DNA from: Cognatazoarcus halotolerans
GTDB lineage: Bacteria > Pseudomonadota > Gammaproteobacteria > Burkholderiales > Rhodocyclaceae
Direction: 5' to 3'
NCBI RefSeq assembly: GCF_009800965.1
Contig: NZ_WUAF01000002.1
Span: 20,299 to 84,298 of the forward strand
Length of the DNA: 64,000 bases
A program made the position numbers and the translations under genes. The notes under the pieces were generated by a model. It ran no database searches. It was not told where the DNA came from and worked only from the letters and a program-made list of their open reading frames with translations. Positions 41,471 through 49,490 of the stretch are shown piece after piece. How positions within the stretch are numbered: the stretch's first letter is position 1; every line of letters begins with the position of its first letter.

Positions 41471-43489
41471 ATGAGACAGAGCGGAATGCCGCTGGAGGTG
41501 CACAACCAGCGGTTGCACGAAGCGAGAAAGCTGTTTCTGGATCGAGGAAGCTGCCCCGATGATCTCGTCGCCAGGGCAGTGTTGCGATCCTGGGAGCGTT
41601 GTCGTGGCGGTGGTCTTGATGACGGCGGGTTCCGGCCGACCGATGGCGTCGTGACGACGCCGAAGCTGCGCGAGGCGTGCGAGCGCAACAGCAGGCTGAT
41701 CGCCCATGCCCAGGGCATCATGGAGCACGTTTACGAGCAGATTCGCGCATCGGACAGTCTGGTCGTACTGTCCGACCCGCGTGGCATGCTGATCCATCGC
41801 GTCGGCGATCCCGAATTCGTGAGTCGCGCGCAGAGGGTTGCGTTGCAACCAGGGGCCATCTGGGATGAATCGATGCGCGGTACCAACGCGATCGGTACCG
41901 CACTCGTCGAACAGTCGCCGATCGAGATAGTCGGCGGCGAACACTTCCTGGGTCTCAACGGCTTTCTGACCTGCAGCGCCGCGCCGATTTTCGACCCGCA
42001 GGGCCGAATGGTTGGCGCCATCGACATTTCCGGCGATTACCGTACCTATCAGCGCCATACGCTTGGTCTGGTGCGCCTGTCGGCACAACTCCTCGAAAAG
42101 CGCCTCTTTGAATCGGAATATGCGCGGGAACTGCAGGTGAGTTTCCATCCGCGTCCGGAGCACGTAGGCAGCATGCAGGAGGGCCTGCTGGCAGTGTCGT
42201 GTGATGGAAATCTGCTCGGGATCAATCCGGTCGCCCTCGAGTTGCTCGGTTTGCGCCGCGGCGACCTGAATCACTACGATTTCGGCATGATCTTCGCCAC
42301 ACCTCTGAATGCGTTGATCGACCGCGCCTCGCGCGATCCCCATTCCCTCATCGCGCTGGACACCCGATCGGGCGAACGGCTCTACGCGATGATCCGCGGT
42401 GCGCTTCCAAAGCGGATCGAAACGTCGCCTTCGCACGCCAGGCCGCTCGCTGCCGCCGGGGCGACCCGGCAAAAGCGTCGCCGCGAAGGGGAAATAACGC
42501 TCGATGACCTCAGGACCGGCGACGAGCGACTCAATCTGGCCATCCAGCGGGCAACCCGGGTCGTCGGCAAGGATATCCCGATGCTGATCCAGGGTGAGTC
42601 CGGTGTGGGCAAGGAGCTGTTCGCGAAGGCCTTCCACCAGTCCAGCGATCGCAGTGCGCAGCCCTTTGTCGCGCTCAATTGTGCGGCGATTCCCGAGAAC
42701 CTCATCGAGTCGGAGCTCTTCGGCTACCTTGGTGGTGCGTTTACCGGCGCCCGCAAGGAAGGCATGGTCGGCAAGATCCAGCAGGCAGATGGCGGCACGC
42801 TTTTCCTGGATGAGATCGGCGACATGCCGCTCAATCTGCAGGCGCGATTGCTGCGGGTCCTGCAGGAGCGTTGCGTGACACCGCTGGGGGGAGTGAAATC
42901 GGTTCCGGTCAATCTATCCCTGGTCTGTGCGACGCACCGTCGGCTGCGTGACGAAGTGGCGCGCGGCAGCTTCCGCGAGGATCTTTTCTATCGGATCAAC
43001 GGCCTCACCGTTTCGCTGCCGGCACTGCGCGACCGCAGCGACATTGCGCAACTGGTCGAGAATCTTCTGGCGATCGAGGCGGGCGGCGATTCCGAGATAT
43101 CGGTGGCCGAGGATGTCCTCGAGTTCTTCGGCCGCTACGACTGGCCGGGCAACATCCGCCAGCTCCACAACGTGATCCGAGTCGCGATTGCCTTGCTGGA
43201 CGAAGGTGAAACGGTCATCAGGCCGGTCCATCTGCCTGAGGAACTGTTCGGCATGGAGTCCGATTCCGGCATTGGTGAACCAAAGCGGAGTGCTCCCCAG
43301 CAGGTCATGACGGGAGAGACCCTGCCACGTGCGGCGCCATTGGGGGCGGGCGCGACTGCGCGGCTCGATCAGATCGAGCTCGATGCGATCCAGCGCGCGC
43401 TCAACGAGGCCGGCGGCAACGTGTCGGCTGCGGCCCGGCGCCTCGGTATCAGCCGCAACACGCTCTATCGCAAGCTCGGCCGTTTCTGA
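41471..43489 (+). CDS. AcoR-type sigma-54-dependent transcriptional activator
   Basis: The 672-residue protein has an N-terminal GAF-containing sensor region (about 60-215), a PAS-like region (about 230-310), a AAA+ domain with Walker A GESGVGKE (375-382), GAFTGA (422-427) and Walker B GTLFLDEIGD, and a Fis-type helix-turn-helix at the end (GGNVSAAARRLGISRNTLYR). AcoR relatives respond to acetoin, ethanol or acetaldehyde-type effectors. The ATG at 41471 is five bases after GGAGGAG. It is divergent from the cytochrome c operon, whose promoter is sigma-54 dependent. Confidence 0.92.
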   Translation: MRQSGMPLEVHNQRLHEARKLFLDRGSCPDDLVARAVLRSWERCRGGGLDDGGFRPTDGVVTTPKLREACERNSRLIAHAQGIMEHVYEQIRASDSLVVLSDPRGMLIHRVGDPEFVSRAQRVALQPGAIWDESMRGTNAIGTALVEQSPIEIVGGEHFLGLNGFLTCSAAPIFDPQGRMVGAIDISGDYRTYQRHTLGLVRLSAQLLEKRLFESEYARELQVSFHPRPEHVGSMQEGLLAVSCDGNLLGINPVALELLGLRRGDLNHYDFGMIFATPLNALIDRASRDPHSLIALDTRSGERLYAMIRGALPKRIETSPSHARPLAAAGATRQKRRREGEITLDDLRTGDERLNLAIQRATRVVGKDIPMLIQGESGVGKELFAKAFHQSSDRSAQPFVALNCAAIPENLIESELFGYLGGAFTGARKEGMVGKIQQADGGTLFLDEIGDMPLNLQARLLRVLQERCVTPLGGVKSVPVNLSLVCATHRRLRDEVARGSFREDLFYRINGLTVSLPALRDRSDIAQLVENLLAIEAGGDSEISVAEDVLEFFGRYDWPGNIRQLHNVIRVAIALLDEGETVIRPVHLPEELFGMESDSGIGEPKRSAPQQVMTGETLPRAAPLGAGATARLDQIELDAIQRALNEAGGNVSAAARRLGISRNTLYRKLGRF

Positions 43490-43548
43490 GCACGGCCCGG
43501 CTCTTCCTGTGCCCGCCCGCAAGGGCGGTGCCGGGCGAGGGCGCGGCT

Positions 43549-44865
43549 TCAATGCTCGCCCGCGTCCTCCGCCAACTGGTGGTGCATGCGTCTGAGGCCA
43601 AGCGCGACGACGCCGGCAATGATCGGAATCGACACCGCCGTGATCACTTCGGGAGTGAGTGGACCGAGCAGGCTTTTGGCGCCCTTGCTCATGTAGTTCA
43701 CCAGCTGGGATGCGTAGTAGGTGATGGCCACCACAGACAAGCCCTCCACCGTCTGCTGCAGGCGCAACTGCAGGCGGGCGCGGCGATTCATCTGTGCAAG
43801 CAGTAGCTGATTCTGCCGCTGCAGGTCGATATCGACGCGGGTCCGCAGCAACTGCGAGTTGCGCGCTACCCGGCTCGACAGATCTTCCTGGCGCCGCGCG
43901 ATCGCCGCACAGGTGCTCATCGCCGGCGAAAGGCGGCGGTCCATGAACTCGCGGATGGTCGGCATGCCGGTCAGACGTTGTTCGCGCAATTCATCGATGC
44001 GTTGACCGACCAGCCGGTAGTAGGCTGCGGCGGCGCCGAAGCGGTAGGTGGAGCGTGCCACCGAGCGTTCCACCTGTGCCGCGAGCCGGGTGAGGGATGA
44101 CAGCAGCTCGCGCTCGTCACCGGGACTGCCGCCGCCTCCCATCCGATCCATCAGATCGGCAAGCTCTTGCTCCGCGCGGGTGAGCAGTACGCCGACCTCC
44201 TTCGCCACCGGAAAAGCCAGCAGCGCGGTCATCCGGTAGGTCTCGATCTCGAGCAGACGCTGCACTGTGCGGCCCGCCTGGCGCGGGGTCAGTGAGGCAT
44301 CGATGACCATGAAGCGGGACCATCCGTCGGTGAGCAGAAAGTCGGTGAATACCCAGGCGGCGCCATCAGCGACCTGAGAAGCGATCAACTGCAGGCCTGA
44401 CGGTTGCGAGAGTCGCTTCATGACCGTGGATGGCGGGACTTCGGCTGCTGAACGCAGCTCGATATGGGTCGCCACCAGCATGCGGCCCGGAATATTGCTG
44501 ATCCATTCCTGCGAGACCGCGGAAAGCGCGCCCCGGGCCGGGTCATCCCCGGCCTGCGGTTTGCGGAAGAAGGTATAGCTGGAGAATTCGGTGTGGCGTT
44601 CCCATCTCAGCCGGAACGCATTCAGGTCGAGGAACAGGTGTTCGCCCTCGGCTTCGGGCAAGGCCTTGGCAAAGGCCTGCGCAAGTTCCCGCAGGTGGTC
44701 GAGTTCATCCGGGGCGGTCACGCCCTCGTGCGTGACCGCCAGGTACGAAATCAGCTGTGGCGCCTCGAGAGCGACTGGTGGGCGGGCGTGGATCTCGTTG
44801 TTCAGACGAAAACGAAGCGGGTGCTGTTCCAAGCGGTTTTCGGTCCTGCGTGTGGCATCGATCAT
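43549..44865 (-). CDS. DUF3422 family membrane protein
   Basis: The 438-residue protein has a soluble N-terminal part starting HPLRFRLNNEIHARPP, typical of DUF3422, a helical middle and two C-terminal membrane segments (VEGLSVVAITYYASQLVNYM and the stretch around 405-425, ITAVSIPIIAGVVALGL). The function is unknown. It lies alone between the activator gene, with which it converges, and the sulfur cluster. Confidence 0.88.
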   Translation of the reverse strand: MIDATRRTENRLEQHPLRFRLNNEIHARPPVALEAPQLISYLAVTHEGVTAPDELDHLRELAQAFAKALPEAEGEHLFLDLNAFRLRWERHTEFSSYTFFRKPQAGDDPARGALSAVSQEWISNIPGRMLVATHIELRSAAEVPPSTVMKRLSQPSGLQLIASQVADGAAWVFTDFLLTDGWSRFMVIDASLTPRQAGRTVQRLLEIETYRMTALLAFPVAKEVGVLLTRAEQELADLMDRMGGGGSPGDERELLSSLTRLAAQVERSVARSTYRFGAAAAYYRLVGQRIDELREQRLTGMPTIREFMDRRLSPAMSTCAAIARRQEDLSSRVARNSQLLRTRVDIDLQRQNQLLLAQMNRRARLQLRLQQTVEGLSVVAITYYASQLVNYMSKGAKSLLGPLTPEVITAVSIPIIAGVVALGLRRMHHQLAEDAGEH

Positions 44866-44990
44866 TTTTTCTCTTCTGTCCGGGGACGCGCGCGCGAAGG
44901 AGGGGCCTGTCGCGCGGGCTGATGTCCTTTCGTGAGCGGAAAGGATGCCCGAGCACGGATCACAGGCGCAAGTCCCCGCCTCCGCGCGCG

Positions 44991-45018
44991 AAGAAAAGTG
45001 CCCCGCGACGAGCGGGGC
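44991..45018 (-). terminator. Terminator of the sulfide:quinone oxidoreductase operon
   Basis: On the minus strand GCCCCGC (45018-45012) and GCGGGGC (45006-45000) enclose a 5-base loop, followed by ACTTTTCTT. It lies about 70 bases after the SQR stop codon. Confidence 0.7.
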
Positions 45019-45088
45019 AAAAACCCGTGGAGCGGGTCAGGAGTGGGGCGGACGGACAGCGCTCCGCCCGGAGAGCGTCGGCAGAAAG

Positions 45089-46372
45089 CTAGCCGCCAGG
45101 TTGCTTGAGCTTTGCAATTCCGATTGCGTTCATGACCACCTTCTCGTAGACCGGTTCGGTCGTACCCTTCCTCATCTTGCGCAGGAAGTATTTCTCGAAG
45201 CCGATCTTGGCCAGATGCACCCATTTACCCTGAGCAAACCAGTTCATGTTACGTGGCGGAATCTGTGGAATCGCCACGAAGGCGGCGCCGGTGTCGCCAA
45301 AGTCTGCCAGGCACACCGCGTTCCATGTGGCCGTTTCGGCCGGCTCGCGGCCATCGATCAGGGCGCGGATATTGTGCGCGGTGGCGGTCACCATCGATTC
45401 GATCATGTAGCCTGTCTTCGGTGTGCCGGTCGGCACCGGTGTCGCTTCGACGGGCGGAATCGCCACGCACACCCCGACCGAGAAGATGTTGCGGTGCGTC
45501 GGATTGCGCTGGTACTTGTCGATCAGCACGAAGCCGCGCGGATTCACCAGGCCTTCGACACCGAATACCGCGTCCACGCCCTTGAATGCGGGCAACATCA
45601 TCGAGAACTTGAAGGGCAGTTCGTGGCGGCGCTTCTCCTTGCCCTCGTCGTCATGCTCGATGACGTGCATCATTCCGTCTTCGATGCGTTCGACCCTGGC
45701 GTTGCAGATCCATTTGATGTGGCGGTCGCGATAGGCCGATTCCATGATGCCCTTCGAGTCGCCGACGCCGGCCAGCCCGAGGTGACCGATATAGGGTTCG
45801 GAAGTGACAAAGGTCATCGGGACACGATCCCGGATCTTGCGCTTGCGCAGATCGGCATCGAGGATCATCGCGAATTCGTAGGCCGGGCCAAAACAGGATG
45901 CCCCCTGTACTGCTCCGACGACGACCGGGCCGGGATCCTTGACAAAGTCCTGCCAGGCCCGCTCCGACGTCACCGCGTGGTCGACATGGCATACGGACTG
46001 CGTAAAGCCGTCATGCGGGCCGAGGCCCGGGACCTCGTCGAAAGCCAGTTTCGGGCCCGTGGCGATCACGAGGTAGTCGTATTCGATCTTGCGGCCGTCT
46101 TCCAGTTCGACCGCGTTTTCCTGTGGGTGCACGCGCCGGGCACCCGTCGGGATGAAGTCGATCTGCTTTCTGGCGAGGACTTCGGAAGGGTCGATTTCGA
46201 TGTCCGCGCGTTGTCGCCAGTTGACAGCTACCCACGGGTTTGACGGTACGAAATGGAATTTTGCGTCCTTCGAAATGACCGTGATCCGGTCTTCCGCCCG
46301 CGCCGCGTCGCGCATTTCGTACGCCATCGGCAGCCCGCCGATGCCTGCACCGATGATGACGATGTGAGCCAT
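45089..46372 (-). CDS. sqr: Sulfide:quinone oxidoreductase, type I
   Basis: The 427-residue flavoprotein oxidises sulfide to polysulfide or sulfane sulfur and reduces quinone. It has the FAD fold VIIGAGIGGLPMAYEM and ATGPKLAFDEVPG. Its three redox cysteines, C128, C160 and C356, fall at the same numbers as those I recall for Acidithiobacillus ferrooxidans SQR. No signal peptide is present, as expected for a peripheral membrane protein. The ATG at 46372 is preferred over 46393. It is the last gene of the sulfur cluster. Confidence 0.92.
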   Translation of the reverse strand: MAHIVIIGAGIGGLPMAYEMRDAARAEDRITVISKDAKFHFVPSNPWVAVNWRQRADIEIDPSEVLARKQIDFIPTGARRVHPQENAVELEDGRKIEYDYLVIATGPKLAFDEVPGLGPHDGFTQSVCHVDHAVTSERAWQDFVKDPGPVVVGAVQGASCFGPAYEFAMILDADLRKRKIRDRVPMTFVTSEPYIGHLGLAGVGDSKGIMESAYRDRHIKWICNARVERIEDGMMHVIEHDDEGKEKRRHELPFKFSMMLPAFKGVDAVFGVEGLVNPRGFVLIDKYQRNPTHRNIFSVGVCVAIPPVEATPVPTGTPKTGYMIESMVTATAHNIRALIDGREPAETATWNAVCLADFGDTGAAFVAIPQIPPRNMNWFAQGKWVHLAKIGFEKYFLRKMRKGTTEPVYEKVVMNAIGIAKLKQPGG

Positions 46373-46448
46373 GGTCTTGCTCCTCCAATCCACGTGTCGT
46401 TGTCGCGGGACGCTTCTCGATGGCGCCCCTGCGTTGATCCGGGCCGTA

Positions 46449-47408
46449 TCAGCGCCGGGCGATACCTTCCATCGGGCGTTTCTCGAGTGTCCACTCGTGC
46501 AGCGATCCGTCGTAGAGCTTGACCTGCCTGTTGCCGACCACTTCGGACATCACGAACCATGCGCCGGCTGCCAGATGCCCGCTGTTGCAGTAGGTGATCG
46601 CCGGCGCGGCGGGATCGATTCCGGATTGGCCGAGGATCGTTCGATAGCTTTCGGCCGGGAGGAAGCGCGCCACGCCACCATCCGTGCTGAGCCGTACTTC
46701 CGGAGGCAGGGCGTGCGCGCCCGGAATGTGACCATACGCGTAGACATAGTCGCGTTTGGACAGTCCGTGATATTGGGGCAGTGCGCGCGCGTCTATCAGC
46801 TGGGCTTTGCTCGAAGCCACTTCATTCGAGTCGGCAATCAACTCGGCGCGTTCGGGGCCGGCCTTCCAGTTGCCCGGGGTCGCGTCGGGCGGCGTGGTAT
46901 TGATCTCGCGACCGTCCACCAGCCAGCCGGCCAGTCCGCCGTCGAGAATCGCAACGCGGTCTTCGCCGAAGTACTTGAGCTGCCAGTACAGCCGCGCGGC
47001 ATCATCGAGTTCCGCGCCGTCCTGGCCGAGCGGAACCAGCACGATCGGCCGGTCTGCCTGCAGGCCCGCCTTCTGCATGAGTTGCTCGAACACCGCGCGC
47101 TCCGGCACCATGTACTTGACCGTGAGATCGCCTATCTTGCGATCCGTGCGGATCTGCTTGGCATTGACCAGGCGTGCGCCGGGCAGATGCCCATTCGCTT
47201 CCACCAGGCTCCTCGCGCCCGTCTTGGCGTCGGTGCGCCATACCGGCTCGGCGGTAAAGGCGGACGGATCGGACTGGATCGCCACCACCTGTACATCCTT
47301 CAGATTGTCAGCCAGCCAGGCGGCATTGACTACCGGGCCTGGGAGGCTGGCCGCCAGCACGGTCCCGCTGAATACGAGGCCGGCTGCGACGAATGCGATT
47401 CTTTTCAT
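46449..47408 (-). CDS. Periplasmic tandem-rhodanese sulfurtransferase
   Basis: The 319-residue protein has a signal peptide (MKRIAFVAAGLVFSGTVLAA), a first, inactive rhodanese domain and a second with the active-site loop ITYCNSGHLAAGAW. It probably transfers sulfane sulfur made by SQR or handles thiosulfate. Location between SQR and the YeeE-type transporters supports a role in sulfide/thiosulfate metabolism. The upstream in-frame sequence belongs to the NPCA-repeat gene on the same strand and is not part of it. Confidence 0.88.
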   Translation of the reverse strand: MKRIAFVAAGLVFSGTVLAASLPGPVVNAAWLADNLKDVQVVAIQSDPSAFTAEPVWRTDAKTGARSLVEANGHLPGARLVNAKQIRTDRKIGDLTVKYMVPERAVFEQLMQKAGLQADRPIVLVPLGQDGAELDDAARLYWQLKYFGEDRVAILDGGLAGWLVDGREINTTPPDATPGNWKAGPERAELIADSNEVASSKAQLIDARALPQYHGLSKRDYVYAYGHIPGAHALPPEVRLSTDGGVARFLPAESYRTILGQSGIDPAAPAITYCNSGHLAAGAWFVMSEVVGNRQVKLYDGSLHEWTLEKRPMEGIARR

Positions 47409-47491
47409 GTTCACTCTCACTCCTCCGGGTTTACATGTCGCACTTGGCGCCGGGACGCAGTGCGCGGGTGCTCTACCGACACCCTTGTCGA

Positions 47492-47836
47492 TCAGCGCGC
47501 GGGCGCGCAGGGATTGTTCCTCCGCCTGGCGGCGCAGGGGTTGGCTGCCGCGCATGGATTCGCCGCAGCGCATGGATTACCTCGCCGCCGGGCAGGTGCG
47601 CACGGGTTACCGGCGGCGCACGGATTGGCAGCGCAAGGGTTGCGGCGCGCGCGTCGTGGTGCGCAGGGGTTGCCTGCGGCACAGGGATTGGCCTGACGGC
47701 TGCGCGGGGCGCACGGATTCGCCTGTGCCGTTCGCAGAGGTTCTGTCGCATGGGCGGCCGCCATGCCGCCGAGCGCGAGCGCGACTGCGGGGAGCGCGCG
47801 GGCGAGCTTTGTACGGCCGGGTTTAGGTTGCTTCAT
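47492..47836 (-). CDS. Secreted Cys/Arg-rich protein with NPCA repeats
   Basis: The 114-residue protein has a signal peptide (1-30, ending AAAHA) and ten NPCA tetrapeptides between residues 40 and 111, separated by Ala/Gly pairs or Arg-rich linkers. It resembles the 37821-38072 product but is Arg-rich instead of Lys-rich and less regular. It starts 27 bases after the YeeE-type gene and is followed by the rhodanese, so it is probably co-transcribed with the sulfur genes. The function is unknown. Confidence 0.78.
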   Translation of the reverse strand: MKQPKPGRTKLARALPAVALALGGMAAAHATEPLRTAQANPCAPRSRQANPCAAGNPCAPRRARRNPCAANPCAAGNPCAPARRRGNPCAAANPCAAANPCAARRRNNPCAPAR

Positions 47837-47863
47837 TCAATACTCCTGGACTGGTTCAGAGGT

Positions 47864-48454
47864 TCAATCGCGCATGGCCGCGCTGGCATCCAACGGGCCG
47901 TTGAAGTGGCGCTCGATGCGGCCGCCAATCACGAAAATCATCACGGCAGCTGCAATCATGGCCACCAGGATCACCCACTCGGGCACGCCGAGCGCCACCG
48001 GCAGGGTGTCGCCGGCCGTCGATTCGCCGGCCGTCGTCCATTTCTCCACGGCGTCGAAACTGCCCGCGAAGAGCCACGTTCCCCCGACCAGCCCGATGCT
48101 GAACAGCAGGGCATCCAGCCGTCCCGAGAACAGGCCGACCACCGAAGTGCCGGGGCAGTAGCCCCCGACCGCGAAGCCGGCGCCGATGAGCGCTCCTCCG
48201 ATGGCCACCGCACCCAGAAACGCCGGCGGCACATACATCGAGCCAGGTGCGACCAGCCCGATGCTGCGCAGCACGAAGAGTCCGACCGCGGCAACGACGA
48301 TGGCGGTGAACATGACCTTGAAGACCGACCAGTCGGACATGCGGAACTGCGCAGTCAATTTGCACGGGCTGCCGAAGCCTGCATTTTCAAGCACATAGCC
48401 GAAGAGGAAGCCGCAAAGCAGGCCGGAGGCCAGGCCGATATCGTTGAAAGGCAT
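47864..48454 (-). CDS. YeeE/YedE half-transporter, second subunit
   Basis: The 196-residue membrane protein has about five helices and conserved cysteines in GSPCKLTAQFRM and GGYCPGTSVVGL, the thiosulfate-relay type residues of the YeeE/TsuA family. TsuA imports thiosulfate; half-size versions are thought to pair. The ATG at 48454 overlaps the stop of the first subunit (TGATG). The unlikely upstream extension lies in another frame of that gene. Confidence 0.88.
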   Translation of the reverse strand: MPFNDIGLASGLLCGFLFGYVLENAGFGSPCKLTAQFRMSDWSVFKVMFTAIVVAAVGLFVLRSIGLVAPGSMYVPPAFLGAVAIGGALIGAGFAVGGYCPGTSVVGLFSGRLDALLFSIGLVGGTWLFAGSFDAVEKWTTAGESTAGDTLPVALGVPEWVILVAMIAAAVMIFVIGGRIERHFNGPLDASAAMRD

Positions 48455-48984
48455 CACTGAGGTCCCCCCTTTGCGATGCGGCTCACCAGCAGTCCGGCAG
48501 CGAAGAAGGCGCCGAGGAAGACGAATCCGGCGACGCCCAGCGTGGCGGTGCCCGAGAGTCCCACACCGCTGGTACAACCGGCCGCCACCCGTGCTCCGAA
48601 GCCCGCCAGCACACCGCCCAGCAGGGCGAGGGTGCCACGGGAGATCCGACCCGTCTTGTGGGTGCCGTCGAGGCGCACGCGAAAACGTCCGGTGCTCCAG
48701 CTTGCGGCGAGTGCGCCCAGCGCGACGCCGATGATTTGCCAAGTGATCCACGATGACATCGGCTTGCCGTCGTCAAGCAGCGGGCCGAGGTAAACGTTGT
48801 TGTAGGTTGCGTCGAATGCGAGTTCGCCACCGGTCCAGGCGGCAAGCCGGGTGAAGAAGCCGGTTGCGCCAAGGCCGTGTCCGGTGAGCAGGAAGGTGAG
48901 CAGCAGCACCACGCCCAGTGCGACGCCGGCCACCAGCGGTGGCCAGAACGGGCGGGGATCACAGGCCTTGTTCGGAGTGTTCAT
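48454..48984 (-). CDS. YeeE/YedE half-transporter, first subunit
   Basis: The 176-residue membrane protein has four to five helices and the conserved RVAAGCTSGVGLSGTATLG motif. It is the other half of the transporter encoded immediately downstream. It is the first gene of the minus-strand sulfur cluster, directly after a palindromic operator candidate. Confidence 0.88.
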   Translation of the reverse strand: MNTPNKACDPRPFWPPLVAGVALGVVLLLTFLLTGHGLGATGFFTRLAAWTGGELAFDATYNNVYLGPLLDDGKPMSSWITWQIIGVALGALAASWSTGRFRVRLDGTHKTGRISRGTLALLGGVLAGFGARVAAGCTSGVGLSGTATLGVAGFVFLGAFFAAGLLVSRIAKGGPQ

Positions 48985-48999
48985 GAGCGCATAAGTGAA

Positions 49000-49013
49000 T
49001 AAGCAAGTGCTTA
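49000..49013. promoter_or_regulatory. Palindromic operator candidate upstream of the sulfur cluster
   Basis: TAAGCA-AG-TGCTTA is a perfect inverted repeat in an A/T-rich patch, 16 bases before the first YeeE start. It could bind an ArsR- or TetR-family sulfide/polysulfide sensor, but no such regulator gene is in the window. Confidence 0.5.
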
Positions 49014-49085
49014 AATACTAGTGGCCTCGGAAACGGAGATCAACCAGATTCGATGTTGCGTTGCAGTAGCCTGGAGTGAGTCCAC

Positions 49086-49490
49086 TTAGCTGCTTCGTGC
49101 CCGGAGGAGTGCCGGCGCAACCACCAGCCAGAGCAGCAGCAGGGGCCACAGGCTGCCCTGGTCGAGCCTGTAAGCGGCCAGCAGCTCCGGCCAGGGACGT
49201 CCACCGATGAAATGAAAGAAGAGGAACTCGAAGGCGACCGTGAGCACGGCCCAGTAAAGGCCGAGCGACAATGCTTCGCGCAGCGAGGCGGGTGGATGAC
49301 GGCGCACGAAGGCGCGAATGACAAGGCCCAGAAGCACTGCGGCGGCCGCGGTGGAGAGTTGATGGGCTCCGACACGGTTCATGTGGCGGCCGTAGGTGAA
49401 ATCGCGAACCACGCCGTTTGCGATCGCGATACCCAGCATCGCCAGCCACGCTGCCAGGATCTTCCGGGGCGGGATCTTGCCGTGCTGCAT
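49086..49490 (-). CDS. Small membrane protein of unknown function
   Basis: The 134-residue protein has four probable membrane helices (about 10-28, 43-60, 72-95 and 115-130). I do not recognise the family. Its ATG overlaps the stop of the AarF-like gene by one base, so the two are translationally coupled and may work together in the membrane. Confidence 0.75.
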   Translation of the reverse strand: MQHGKIPPRKILAAWLAMLGIAIANGVVRDFTYGRHMNRVGAHQLSTAAAAVLLGLVIRAFVRRHPPASLREALSLGLYWAVLTVAFEFLFFHFIGGRPWPELLAAYRLDQGSLWPLLLLWLVVAPALLRARSS

